DNA of 29,383 nt from CAZLMG01 sp964560765 (GCA_964560765.1 CAZLMG010000049.1:1-29383), one strand, 5' to 3'; counted from the stretch's first letter, positions 16,084-24,647 are shown. Made by a program: numbers and translations. The notes: generated from the letters alone by a model not told the origin.

Positions 16084-17307
16084 TCAAAGTTGAATGTCGA
16101 GCCCGGTCACAAAAAGCGTCGCCTGGCTCTGATAAAAACCTGTATTCGCACCGCTGCGGCCAACCTCACGCGATCCACGCCAGTTTTGCACCGCACAGGT
16201 CACTTGAAAAGTATTTTCTTGATGTCGCCAGCCAAGGCCGACGCTTTGTCGATCCGTCGCGTCCAGCATCCCGAAGTCAACGCCAAGTACAGGAGCCTCC
16301 CCACCGGAACCTTCACCCCAAGGACTAGGAAGTTGCGCATAGCTCAGAACAGCTTCATCCCGCAGCCCCATGCGCCAACCCAGTGCGGCACTCCAATCTG
16401 TCGTGTCATGCACATCGGCGCCAGCATTTTGGGAAGTCAGACCGTCATACAACGCCGTTCGGGCCGGTGACCAAAAGCGATGATTGGCATGCGCCGAAGC
16501 CTGAATTCGAGCCGGCAGGCGAGCCGCTAAACCCACTCTTAAGGCCGCAGGATCATAACCCGTAACCGTTGGCTTCACGTAGCCGGTGTCGGTCACACCG
16601 CGTTGCTGTCCTTGATAACGATTGACACCGCCCGTCGTATACGACAAGCCAACGTCGAGCATGGGCAGCTCGGCCAAGACGCCAGCGACCATGCGTCCGC
16701 CATTGCGTTTGCCATCAAACTCAACCAAGGCCCGGTCCGAGCCTACGAGGGACACGGTCATCGATCGCTGTTCGAATGTATGAAGCAAGCCCAGTCCAAT
16801 GTGTACCCGCGAAGTCAGCTGGTAACCAAACCCAAGCCCCGCACGCGCCTTGTCTTCCGCCGATTTGATCGCCAGCGGTCGCATCTGCCCGGCCACCGAC
16901 CTTGGTAAACCAGGAACGCCGACTTCACCGCGTTTTACCGGATAAAACAACAAACCAACAGCCAAGCCCTGTTGCCGAAACTTCTGCGTGTGCCCCACAC
17001 TCATCAACGGGGTTCTGACGTCGACCACAACGGGATCAAAATCTGGATGCTCGTAACTTGCAGAAATCGCTCCAAAGCCAACTTCCGCATAGGGGTGGGC
17101 ACCATCGCCCGAACCGCGCGACAGGGCGGCTGGGTTCAAGGCCACCGCAGAAGCACCATCTGCCATGACCGCCGACTCAACACCGACCATCTTACTATTC
17201 GCGCCAACCGGAAAGAGATCTTGGGCGATCGCCACAGATGAGAGAGTGCAAGCGGCGGCAAATGCAGCCACGCGAACCTTCCACGACACCTTTTGCATGC
17301 TGTTCAT
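16084..17307 (-). CDS. FadL/OMPP1-like outer-membrane beta-barrel protein
   Basis: The 407-residue protein has a signal peptide (cleavage near residue 28, AIA then QDLF). Near residue 60 is the LNPAALSRG pattern that resembles the NPA motif in the FadL hatch region. Many amphipathic strands follow, rich in Gly and aromatics (LGFGYQL, VGLSYTTGG, VGLGWRH), ending VTGLDIQL. Family members carry hydrophobic substrates across the outer membrane, but related barrels have other roles (for example PorV-like proteins), so the substrate is open. GGAGGGG lies about 5 bases before the ATG. The start overlaps the previous stop as TAATG, and the stop abuts the TPR gene: a tight operon. Confidence 0.7.
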   Translation of the reverse strand: MNSMQKVSWKVRVAAFAAACTLSSVAIAQDLFPVGANSKMVGVESAVMADGASAVALNPAALSRGSGDGAHPYAEVGFGAISASYEHPDFDPVVVDVRTPLMSVGHTQKFRQQGLAVGLLFYPVKRGEVGVPGLPRSVAGQMRPLAIKSAEDKARAGLGFGYQLTSRVHIGLGLLHTFEQRSMTVSLVGSDRALVEFDGKRNGGRMVAGVLAELPMLDVGLSYTTGGVNRYQGQQRGVTDTGYVKPTVTGYDPAALRVGLAARLPARIQASAHANHRFWSPARTALYDGLTSQNAGADVHDTTDWSAALGWRMGLRDEAVLSYAQLPSPWGEGSGGEAPVLGVDFGMLDATDRQSVGLGWRHQENTFQVTCAVQNWRGSREVGRSGANTGFYQSQATLFVTGLDIQL

Positions 17308-18518
17308 TACCGCCCCTCCAGATGCGCACAGTGGTTGATGGCTTGCCCCTGCAGGTAGTCTCGGCAGTATTCAACGTGCATTTCCGCAAACAGACCAGGA
17401 ATAGGATTCCACTCTGAGTTACTGACCAATCCAATACGAACGTCCTGGATGGACTTAACAATGATGCCACCGGCCTCGTTGATAAAATAGCGAGAGCGGT
17501 GCTTCAAATTTGCCGTTTCATCGACGTAAGGGCGCTCGTTCAAGCCGTTACCCAACTGTTCAATGTAGACATCGATAGCAAAGTCGGCTTTGGGTAGCGT
17601 CGGTCCAGCGACCAGCCGGCGCATGGCTGGGTTCAACTTCTTGAAGCGAACGATGATGCGGTCAACTCGATCTCGCACGGGATCGGCGTCGGCACAGTCT
17701 CGATTCTTGCCGCGCAACTTCAAAACATCGAATGGCCCCATGACCACCGTTCCTTGGTGTTTGGCAAACTCAGCATCATAGTCGCGTTCCGCGTACATGG
17801 GTGAAGGCGAGTATGGAAGGGGCACCAAGCGCTGCTGCTGGCGGTCGTAAAAACAAAAGGTGCGACCAGACTCACCACCGTTCGTCGCGGGTGAGGTCGG
17901 CGCAAAGTCGTACTTGGCCATGCAAGACCACATCGTCCCGCAGCCCTCTAGGCCGACGCCCCGATGCATGACCGATGTGCCGCTACCGCTCTCTTTGCCC
18001 AAATAGACCCCCAGATCAGCTAGTTTGCTAAAAGAGGTCTGCGTCAGGATACCACTGCCATTGCCATCACCATACTCTTGGCGAAAATACACTTTGGCGT
18101 CTGGACCCGTGGGGATTTGCGCCAAGAGCTTACGGGTGAAGGCGCTCTTCTTGGGGTCCATCATCTTGCCATTCCAATCAATGGCACGGATGGACGCGAT
18201 ATCGACAGCGCCACGGTAAAACCCGGCAAACACAACGCGACGCGGATCAATCGGCGTCGCCGGCTCTTCTACTTCCCCCGGATTCTCAATGACGACGGGC
18301 GGCGTTGAACTCGTCGGTTCGTTCCGCTCTGGTTGTTCCGAAGGTCCGGCCTTCGGAATCGGATTGGCCTCAGCCTCTTCGACTTCCGCCTCTTCTTCGA
18401 CAGCCGGCGGCGGGGCACCAAAATGTTTCTTGCCCAGGTAATGTGGATCTTTGCTGACACCACAACCCAGCACCATGAAAATCGCTATCGAACTGGTGAC
18501 TCTGCTCATCGAACGCAT
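17307..18518 (-). CDS. Large putative lipoprotein with acidic linker
   Basis: The 403-residue protein has a signal peptide with lipobox VLGC (Cys near residue 19). A Glu/Pro/Ala-rich disordered linker (about 37-95) lifts a C-terminal domain of about 300 residues away from the membrane. That domain has eight or so cysteines and strand-rich segments (RRVVFAGFYRG, DRIIVRFKKL, DFAIDVYIEQLG). I recognise no family. GGAG is 6 bases before the ATG, and only 3 bases separate it from the upstream lipoprotein gene. A surface or periplasmic partner of the FadL-like barrel is the likeliest role, by context only. Confidence 0.75.
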   Translation of the reverse strand: MRSMSRVTSSIAIFMVLGCGVSKDPHYLGKKHFGAPPPAVEEEAEVEEAEANPIPKAGPSEQPERNEPTSSTPPVVIENPGEVEEPATPIDPRRVVFAGFYRGAVDIASIRAIDWNGKMMDPKKSAFTRKLLAQIPTGPDAKVYFRQEYGDGNGSGILTQTSFSKLADLGVYLGKESGSGTSVMHRGVGLEGCGTMWSCMAKYDFAPTSPATNGGESGRTFCFYDRQQQRLVPLPYSPSPMYAERDYDAEFAKHQGTVVMGPFDVLKLRGKNRDCADADPVRDRVDRIIVRFKKLNPAMRRLVAGPTLPKADFAIDVYIEQLGNGLNERPYVDETANLKHRSRYFINEAGGIIVKSIQDVRIGLVSNSEWNPIPGLFAEMHVEYCRDYLQGQAINHCAHLEGR

Positions 18519-18521
18519 GTC

Positions 18522-19463
18522 TCACTCCACTTTCGCGTTGTCGAGAATGGTCTGCATCAGGCCCACATCCATATCGCGTAGGGCGCTAAAGGCCACATCG
18601 TGCAGACCGCGATCGCCCACCTGCCGCTCCTCCAACATGACTCCGTGATAGGCCCCGTCTGCAGTCGTAATGCCCAGTGCTAAACTGCGCTTCATCTGCA
18701 AGCCAACAAACTCATCCACACCAACGTTGAGCGCGACATCCAAACCGTTATTGATTTTTCCGGTGATCACGAGCCCGCGAAAACTAACTTTGCGCATCCC
18801 ACTCATTTCGTATCGGTACTGAAATTGCCGACGCCCACTGGGCAAAGCTTCCACCGCGCTCGCCGGGGTCACCTTGGAATTCTTTGGATAAATGAACCCA
18901 TTCGCCAAGTACTGGGCGGGATCCGCATAGCCAAGAAAAAATATCTCCGCCGGAGGAATTTGCGCATGCGCAAAAGGAAAACGATAGGCAAACGTGGCGA
19001 CATAGTGAAAAGTCTCACCGGGGTCCTTGAGGTCCGTTCGCGCCAAAACTCGCAAAAACGAGCGAGACTTTTCATTGCCCGGCCAAGCGCAGCCACTCTC
19101 GAACATGTGTGACAACTCGCGCTGCTCACATATGCGGCGGTAGGCCTCGGGAAAATGCGCTTGCAAATCCTCGCGCCACTCGCTGCACATGGTGGCTAGG
19201 CCCTCGGGAAGTTCATCGACCTTCGCTAAGCAACTGACTACTTTGCCTTCGGGAGTGCGTAGACCACCGCTGCCGCTTTCTGGTTGTCTTCCTTCGCTAC
19301 CTGCGGATTCGCTGGCAGATTCGCCTGCTGGTCCAACTTCAGGTGCCAGGGGATTGAGTATGGGCTTCTTGTGACTGTTTCGACCAACGTGGACCTTCGT
19401 TCCGCAGGCGGTTATCGCCAATCCAAGAGCGAATATCGCTCCAAGCGTCTGCAACACCCTCAC
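18522..19463 (-). CDS. Putative lipoprotein, first gene of the envelope operon
   Basis: A hydrophobic leader ends in a good lipobox, ITAC. A Ser/Gly/Glu/Pro-rich linker follows, then a domain of about 230 residues with four cysteines near its start and a strand-rich end (FRGLVITGKINNGLDVALNV). I recognise no family. It resembles the next lipoprotein in layout (lipobox, acidic linker, Cys-containing domain), so the two may be distant relatives or partners. No ATG fits. GTG codons at 19475, 19463 and 19457 are possible. A GGAGG-rich stretch precedes the last two, and I chose 19463 (313 residues). Confidence 0.75.
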   Translation of the reverse strand: MRVLQTLGAIFALGLAITACGTKVHVGRNSHKKPILNPLAPEVGPAGESASESAGSEGRQPESGSGGLRTPEGKVVSCLAKVDELPEGLATMCSEWREDLQAHFPEAYRRICEQRELSHMFESGCAWPGNEKSRSFLRVLARTDLKDPGETFHYVATFAYRFPFAHAQIPPAEIFFLGYADPAQYLANGFIYPKNSKVTPASAVEALPSGRRQFQYRYEMSGMRKVSFRGLVITGKINNGLDVALNVGVDEFVGLQMKRSLALGITTADGAYHGVMLEERQVGDRGLHDVAFSALRDMDVGLMQTILDNAKVE

Positions 19464-19534
19464 GCCCCCTCCCACTACAAGGCAAGGCCCTGTAATTAAA
19501 AGACATTCAATTAAAAAATCAAACAGGCGGGCGG

Positions 19535-19562
19535 ATTTTAACAGATCTTTTTATGATTACAA
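19535..19562 (-). promoter_or_regulatory. Candidate sigma-70 promoter for the envelope operon
   Basis: On the minus strand TTGTAA (19562-19557) is followed after 16 bases by TAAAAT (19540-19535), with TGT directly before the -10. It lies in the AT-rich divergent region about 70 bases before the first lipoprotein start. The -10 matches five of six consensus positions. Confidence 0.45.
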
Positions 19563-19645
19563 ATGAAATCTTAAATGCCACAGAGAAACAGATGCTTGTC
19601 TTTAAAGACGGTATTTTCACCACAAACAACTACCCGGGTTCACTG

Positions 19646-19676
19646 TTGATATTGGAAGCTCTAAGCTTTTTCTAAA
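19646..19676 (+). promoter_or_regulatory. Weak candidate promoter for the VWA lipoprotein gene
   Basis: TTGATA (19646-19651) is a good -35, but the best -10-like hexamer, TCTAAA (19671-19676), is 19 bases away. A small AAGCT/AGCTT dyad lies between them. Confidence 0.25.
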
Positions 19677-19725
19677 GTTTTTAGTTGGATGCGCCGATAA
19701 GGAAAAAGGACTAGAGGATTATGAA

Positions 19726-20619
19726 ATGCAGTACTCGGCTCACTACCTCGGCATCGGGATCCTAATGTCCCTGACTTTAGGCACTGGCCTATTGGGATGC
19801 AAGGACACCCAGTTTGCCTCGGGCGGCCGAACTGGCGCGGGCAATACGGGCGCGCCGCTGAATGGCGACCAGAATCCCTGGAATCAGAATAATATGGGCA
19901 ACAACCCCAATATGGGGAACAACGGCCCCGGTATGGGCGGCGAGGGACCGCTGTTAGGCAACCTGACGCCACAAGAGCAGTGTATTCGCACCAAGGCCGC
20001 TGGTTATAACTTTGCTCTGATTTTCGATAAATCTGGCTCGCAAGCCAACACCGATCCGACCAAAGTGCGCCGCGATGGAGCGCTGGCCTTCGTCGATCAA
20101 TTTGCCGCCTTTCAGGCAAAGAGCCCTAACACCGATATCTTTTTCAACTCCTCGGCTTTCGATAGCCGCATTCTCGCCGGCCAGATGGGCTGGGTGCGCG
20201 TCGACCCACAGGGCATCAACAGCATCAAGAACGACATCAATTTTGTGACCGCTGATGTGGGGTCTGGAACTAGGTACGTTGTCGCCTTGCAAGAAGCCAT
20301 GCGCATGTTCTCGAATAAGGTCAGTCCCAACAGCCAGAAAAAAGAACTCAACTACGTCGTCTTTTTGAGCGACGGAAAACCGAATGATGGCCGCCCCGGA
20401 ATCCTTACGGCCGTGAACCAGTTGGTCAGTCAATACAACGTATCCATGATCGCTATCGCCTCGGGTACCAATCTTGATTCCGACGACGAAGCCTTCGTTC
20501 AAAGTATGGCCATGCCCATTGGCGGCCCAAATCCAGGCATCTACAAACGTGCCCGCAGCGCCCAGGACCTTTACGGCGTCTGGCAACAGATCTACAATGA
20601 AATCGGAACCTGCAACTAG
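19726..20619 (+). CDS. von Willebrand factor A domain lipoprotein
   Basis: The 297-residue protein has a lipobox LLGC (Cys 25) and then a low-complexity Asn/Gly/Met-rich linker (about 40-75, repeats of NNMGNN type). A VWA domain follows from about residue 93. The metal-ion-dependent adhesion site is complete: D101-K-S103-G-S105, Thr 182 in SGTRY and Asp 216 in LSDGKPND. Such domains bind protein ligands through a divalent metal, so an adhesion or complex-assembly role at the cell surface or periplasm is expected. GAGGA lies 7 bases before the ATG at 19726. An ATG 5 bases earlier is in another frame and opens only 14 codons. The gene is divergent from the envelope lipoprotein operon, which may provide its partners. 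Confidence 0.88.
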   Translation: MQYSAHYLGIGILMSLTLGTGLLGCKDTQFASGGRTGAGNTGAPLNGDQNPWNQNNMGNNPNMGNNGPGMGGEGPLLGNLTPQEQCIRTKAAGYNFALIFDKSGSQANTDPTKVRRDGALAFVDQFAAFQAKSPNTDIFFNSSAFDSRILAGQMGWVRVDPQGINSIKNDINFVTADVGSGTRYVVALQEAMRMFSNKVSPNSQKKELNYVVFLSDGKPNDGRPGILTAVNQLVSQYNVSMIAIASGTNLDSDDEAFVQSMAMPIGGPNPGIYKRARSAQDLYGVWQQIYNEIGTCN

Positions 20620-20685
20620 CAGCTGCGGGCACCGACTCAATCTGCTATTCAAACCGCTATGGAAACACAGCGGAGTTGGTTTTTC

Positions 20686-21372
20686 ATGCCGCGAGCAGAG
20701 CGCATTCATCTAGAGCCAAGTTGGAAATCTCGTCTTCTGCCGGAATTCGATGAACCCTACATGCACAAGTTGCGGGCGTTCTTGGTTCAACGCCGGCAAC
20801 AAGGAAAAACCATTTATCCGCGCGGCGAAGAGTTCTTTGCAGCTTTCAACCTGATTCCATTCGAACAGGTGAAGGTTGTGATCCTCGGACAGGATCCGTA
20901 TCACGGCCCCGGCCAAGCCCACGGTCTGTGCTTTTCGGTACAAGACGGGGTCCCCTTGCCGCCGTCACTCGCCAACATCTTCAAAGAGATGAAAGCCGAC
21001 ATCGGCTGCGAGCCGCCAAAGACTGGCAATCTCAGCCATTGGGCGCGACAAGGCGTGTTGCTGCTCAACAGTGTGTTGACGGTCGAAGATGGCGCTGCGG
21101 GCTCACATCGAAATCAAGGGTGGGAGCGCTTCACCGATCGCATCATGCAGCAACTCTCCGCCGAGCGCGAGGGTCTGGTTTTCGTCCTGTGGGGTGCCTA
21201 TGCCCAATCAAAGTTGCCCCTCCTCGACAGCAAGCGGCATCTCATCCTGCAAGCACCACACCCCTCGCCACTCTCGGCACATCGTGGGTTCTTTGGCTCG
21301 CGACCGTTTTCCAAGATCAATGCTTACTTGCTCGCTCGGGGTCAAACCCCGATACAGTGGCAGACAAACTGA
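20686..21372 (+). CDS. ung: Uracil-DNA glycosylase, family 1
   Basis: The 228-residue protein is a full-length family 1 UDG, almost the same length as E. coli Ung. It has the water-activating motif GQDPYHG (68-74, catalytic Asp 70), the uracil-binding Phe/Asn region (CFSV, LLLNSVLTV) and the leucine-intercalation loop HPSPLSAHRG (His 192). It removes uracil from DNA as the first step of base-excision repair. I chose the ATG at 20686, which has CGGAG about 10 bases upstream; an in-frame ATG at 20659 lacks a site. It lies close behind the VWA gene with no clear terminator between them, so some read-through is possible, but the functions are unrelated. Confidence 0.96.
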   Translation: MPRAERIHLEPSWKSRLLPEFDEPYMHKLRAFLVQRRQQGKTIYPRGEEFFAAFNLIPFEQVKVVILGQDPYHGPGQAHGLCFSVQDGVPLPPSLANIFKEMKADIGCEPPKTGNLSHWARQGVLLLNSVLTVEDGAAGSHRNQGWERFTDRIMQQLSAEREGLVFVLWGAYAQSKLPLLDSKRHLILQAPHPSPLSAHRGFFGSRPFSKINAYLLARGQTPIQWQTN

Positions 21373-21484
21373 CGGCGATTTTACAAGAAGGAAGATGCTC
21401 CGCAGGCTCTCGAAGATGCGCGCTATGTCGTCACGGCGGTGCGCTCGGTCACCCCGAAAGCAAGGGACTGGTGATTTCATGTTG

Positions 21485-22651
21485 CTATTCGTAGGGGTTG
21501 TCGAAGAAGTACTGATAAGTAAAGCTGCATGTATAGTACGCAAGGTGACCGACATCACGGGTCACATTCACACCGAGTGCAACAAAAGCCCCCGCAACGC
21601 CGCCAACGGGTCCGCCACCGATGGTTCCCACACCAGCACCCGTCAGAACCGATGAGCCATACCTTGCTAAGGCTCCGCATTGCTCCGCGCGGTCTGGATT
21701 CATATAGGGCTGAGCCTTATTTTCAACAATGTCCCCGACTGTAAAGCCAACAAGCGCGGGGGCGGCGGCTTGCGCCGTCATCTTTGGTCCGTACTTCAAA
21801 GCACCTACGACAAGGGCGCCACCACCGATCACAAGTGTTGAATTTTCTGGAAGCATCCCGTCTTCCTCCGCGGCTTCCACGACTCCGAAGGCGAGGGCAA
21901 CTGGGTTTACCGGTAATTGGGTAAAGAATACCGTCGATGGGAGAGGCCGCGCAGGACCGCACTCGGTCGCCTTTACCACCGGAGCATTCTTGATGGCGTG
22001 CGCCAGGTTCTGTTGATGTTGTCGCAAGCCACCCTCACGGGATCCAGGTCCGTGGTAGTGCCCAGATTGGTCGCCAAGAACAGGAACTCCACTTGTACCG
22101 CCTCGCGGACCAGCCGTACCAGGGAAGTAATCTCCTGCGGCGGCCACAGTACGCCCGGGCCGATCCGGAGCCAATGAACTGTGATGGACAAAAGTCTTGC
22201 CGAAACCTAGTACAAGTCCATCGTAGACCGTGGTCACGCGCCACGCAAAGAACTGGCCATTCGTGTGCATAATGTAGTTGTGCGGCCCCTTCAATGGATA
22301 GAATCGTCCGTCCCGTCCCACCTGCCCAAGCGTCGGCTCATTTTGTGGCCCCACCCTCCTGAGTTGGACCTCGAACAAGCCTCTATTTGCGAGTGCTGAG
22401 ATATAGGCGGTCGGGCGGTGCGTCCCATGCATGGCACTGCCTCCCGAGTTTTCTCCTTGGTAGCCAGGATTCATGGGGATCCCCTGATAGCACCAGAATT
22501 CAGGAGTTCCTGGACCAAAAGAGACTAATCTCGGAGCTGCCGGGTCTGCGGCCAAAGCATCCTCTTGCGATGCCAGGATTAGACTGCATGTGACTACCAA
22601 CAGTAGGTACTTTGACCAGCGAGCGGCTCGCATAAGCTGCATGCTCCCCAT
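21485..22651 (-). CDS. Exported glycine-zipper protein of unknown function
   Basis: The 388-residue protein has a signal peptide (cleavage near residue 34, ALA then ADPAAP). The N-terminal half is soluble and Gly/His/Pro-rich (about 40-225), including FWCYQG and HNYIMHTNGQ. The C-terminal half has Gly/Ala-rich hydrophobic stretches at about 272-285, 292-307 and 336-360, the last with GxxxG spacing typical of glycine zippers that pack in membranes. Four cysteines remain after cleavage. I recognise no family. AGGAGG stands about 5 bases before the ATG. It lies 232 bases past the Hint-bearing prepilin-like gene on the same strand. The layout could suit a membrane-inserting effector or an outer-membrane accessory protein; neither is shown. 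Confidence 0.72.
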   Translation of the reverse strand: MGSMQLMRAARWSKYLLLVVTCSLILASQEDALAADPAAPRLVSFGPGTPEFWCYQGIPMNPGYQGENSGGSAMHGTHRPTAYISALANRGLFEVQLRRVGPQNEPTLGQVGRDGRFYPLKGPHNYIMHTNGQFFAWRVTTVYDGLVLGFGKTFVHHSSLAPDRPGRTVAAAGDYFPGTAGPRGGTSGVPVLGDQSGHYHGPGSREGGLRQHQQNLAHAIKNAPVVKATECGPARPLPSTVFFTQLPVNPVALAFGVVEAAEEDGMLPENSTLVIGGGALVVGALKYGPKMTAQAAAPALVGFTVGDIVENKAQPYMNPDRAEQCGALARYGSSVLTGAGVGTIGGGPVGGVAGAFVALGVNVTRDVGHLAYYTCSFTYQYFFDNPYE

Positions 22652-22883
22652 GACGCCTCCTAGGTTCTCGTTTGTGCAGACGCCAATAGTTGCAAGAAAC
22701 GAATCAACCTCGCGCCATATCCCCAGTTGAGAAGAAACTATTGTAATCGGCTGGTTAGCGGCTCAATCGCGTTGGCGCCCGCGGCGGCGGAGTATGCACC
22801 CGAATTTTAAAATGTAAGGTAACGCACCAGTATCACCGCATAAAGTCTCGATGCCATCCGAAAGTATGACCCAGATCGAGAAC

Positions 22884-24641
22884 TCACTGATGCGGTTGTG
22901 TTGCCTGCTCCAACTGAACCTGCAACGCGTAATCCCCCACCACAATTCCGTCCGCCTCAAAATAAGATCCGTCCTCACCAAAATCTGCCGGCACATCCAG
23001 TTCGATGTTAAAGACCATCTGCTCCGAATCAAGTGGGGCGCGATCCGCGCGGTAAACTCGCGTCGTTGACTTTTCATCGACGAATAGCTCATCACCTGGG
23101 CGGATATGCTGCGCCTGCACAAGGCCCCGCCGCGTCAACATGGGGTGTGTTTCTGTGACCAGAAAGGTCCGCGCCAAGACCTCAAGCCGCACCAGAGGCA
23201 CCTCCTCCGGGCCTGCGACCACTCGCCGCACTGGCAAACTGGCGTTGACGCGCGGGTTCCAAACCAAGTCACCAGCGCTGATCTCGCCAATGGGTCTCAG
23301 CGAGCCATCACCCATACGAATCTGACTCTCGGGGGGGAGGCAACCATTGTGTTTATTGCGAACATTCACGACGGTGAACCCGCATTTTCGCCTTGGGTTT
23401 GTTGAGGTCGGAAAACTAAAGCCGACGATGACTTTGTCGCCGTTGGCGCTAACGATGTGTCCGCCGCGCATATTGCGGCAATCCTGCGCGTTAACATGAC
23501 GCAGTGTCCGTGTGGCGTGCACGGACGAGAAAAATCGACAGCCATTCAGGGGAAAGCCAAAATCACTGCAGGCCTTCGATCCCGCTTCTTGACCGAGTCG
23601 ACGACCAACGCGCAATTGGAACTCCTTTGCTTGCGGCGAAAACTTTGGCCGCATCGAACAGGCGGTCCAGGTGACGACTTCTGCGTAATTCGGATCCGCC
23701 CACTTACACTCGGGCTCTGCCGGGGGTGGCGTCGCTGGTGGCGAAACGTTCACCGTTTGTTGGGCGTTGCAAGGGCATCCACCACCAGCAACCTCGATAT
23801 CGATTTCGTACTGACCAGGATTCGGGAAATTTACGGTGCGCGTCATGGAACTTCGACCGCTCACCGGCGCCAGGGTCAGCTCGGACATTAGGGTTCCTGC
23901 TGGATCGAGATCGACACGACGCAATCGATAGCGGATCTCATTGGTCAAATGCTGGGCGTACTCAATCGTAATTTGCACATTCTGATTGGCTACAGCATTG
24001 GCACGACTCACGGAAAGATTGCACTGCATGGCCTCGCATAAGAGTCGCTGTGGCACAATGACTACAGCGCGTAAAGCATGTGACTCACCCAGGTGCTCGG
24101 TAATGGCCTGGACCACCACCGATGCACGTGATGCCGCTAACTCCACCACACGGACCTCTGTTGTAACCGCAATTCCTCGGCCCACACAGGCCGCGTCGCT
24201 CCACTGCCAAGTTGCATCGTAATCCGCAGCCACCGTGCCACCAAAACTCAATGTGGTCTCTGGACCTAGGTGCGTGCTCATGCCACTCGGACAAGACTTT
24301 GAGATAAACACCGCATCTGCGCCTGGGTTCTCGACGTCCCAGACTTGCACTTGCCTTACGGCCGTCGGCACCTTGACCGTGAGTTCAGGCCGGCGCAACC
24401 CTTGCCGATCGACCGTCAAGTCAAGCACCGATTCATCGAGAAGGTGTTTTAACTTCAGCACCGCCAAACGGTTGTAATGCTCAGCAACAACGCTGTAGCT
24501 CAGGCGCGTTGTACTCTTGGCTTGCCTGGTTTGCACGGTCGACATCGTTTGCACGGCACCGAGAGCGACACCGATGGTGATCAGCACCGTCAACAAAGAT
24601 GAGCCTCTTTGGGGTCCACCCCCACCATTCGTGACTTGCAT
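22884..24641 (-). CDS. Prepilin-like protein with a C-terminal Hint (hedgehog/intein) domain
   Basis: The 585-residue protein begins with a short leader and a class III (prepilin-type) junction: QRG13 then SSLLTVLITIGVALG. A hydrophobic helix of about 20 residues and an amphipathic helix follow, as in type IV pilins, but position +5 is Thr, not Glu. Residues 80-290 look like strand-rich pilin-type or Ig-like domains; 290-430 form a Cys-rich region after a Pro-rich hinge. From Cys 434 a Hint domain runs to about 572. It has NGC434LPPESQIRMGDG (block A), IGEISAGDLVW, and TETHPML (block B, Thr 496 and His 499). The final strand ends FEADGIVVGD, where inteins have HN. N-terminal acyl shift and cleavage are thus possible; splicing is not expected. 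The ATG at 24641 has AGGAGG 6 bases upstream. Confidence 0.85.
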   Translation of the reverse strand: MQVTNGGGGPQRGSSLLTVLITIGVALGAVQTMSTVQTRQAKSTTRLSYSVVAEHYNRLAVLKLKHLLDESVLDLTVDRQGLRRPELTVKVPTAVRQVQVWDVENPGADAVFISKSCPSGMSTHLGPETTLSFGGTVAADYDATWQWSDAACVGRGIAVTTEVRVVELAASRASVVVQAITEHLGESHALRAVVIVPQRLLCEAMQCNLSVSRANAVANQNVQITIEYAQHLTNEIRYRLRRVDLDPAGTLMSELTLAPVSGRSSMTRTVNFPNPGQYEIDIEVAGGGCPCNAQQTVNVSPPATPPPAEPECKWADPNYAEVVTWTACSMRPKFSPQAKEFQLRVGRRLGQEAGSKACSDFGFPLNGCRFFSSVHATRTLRHVNAQDCRNMRGGHIVSANGDKVIVGFSFPTSTNPRRKCGFTVVNVRNKHNGCLPPESQIRMGDGSLRPIGEISAGDLVWNPRVNASLPVRRVVAGPEEVPLVRLEVLARTFLVTETHPMLTRRGLVQAQHIRPGDELFVDEKSTTRVYRADRAPLDSEQMVFNIELDVPADFGEDGSYFEADGIVVGDYALQVQLEQATQPHQ

Positions 24642-24647
24642 CAGCCG

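Noticed and set aside
19554..19565. TGATTACAAATG, also present at 27735-27746, both before lipoprotein genes
   Set aside because: Shared 12-mers are expected by chance many times in 29 kb, and no flanking similarity extends the match.
20653..20675. CCGCT/AGCGG dyad followed by T-rich bases between the VWA gene and ung, considered as a terminator
   Set aside because: Only 5 base pairs with a 10-base loop, and it overlaps the ung ribosome binding region.
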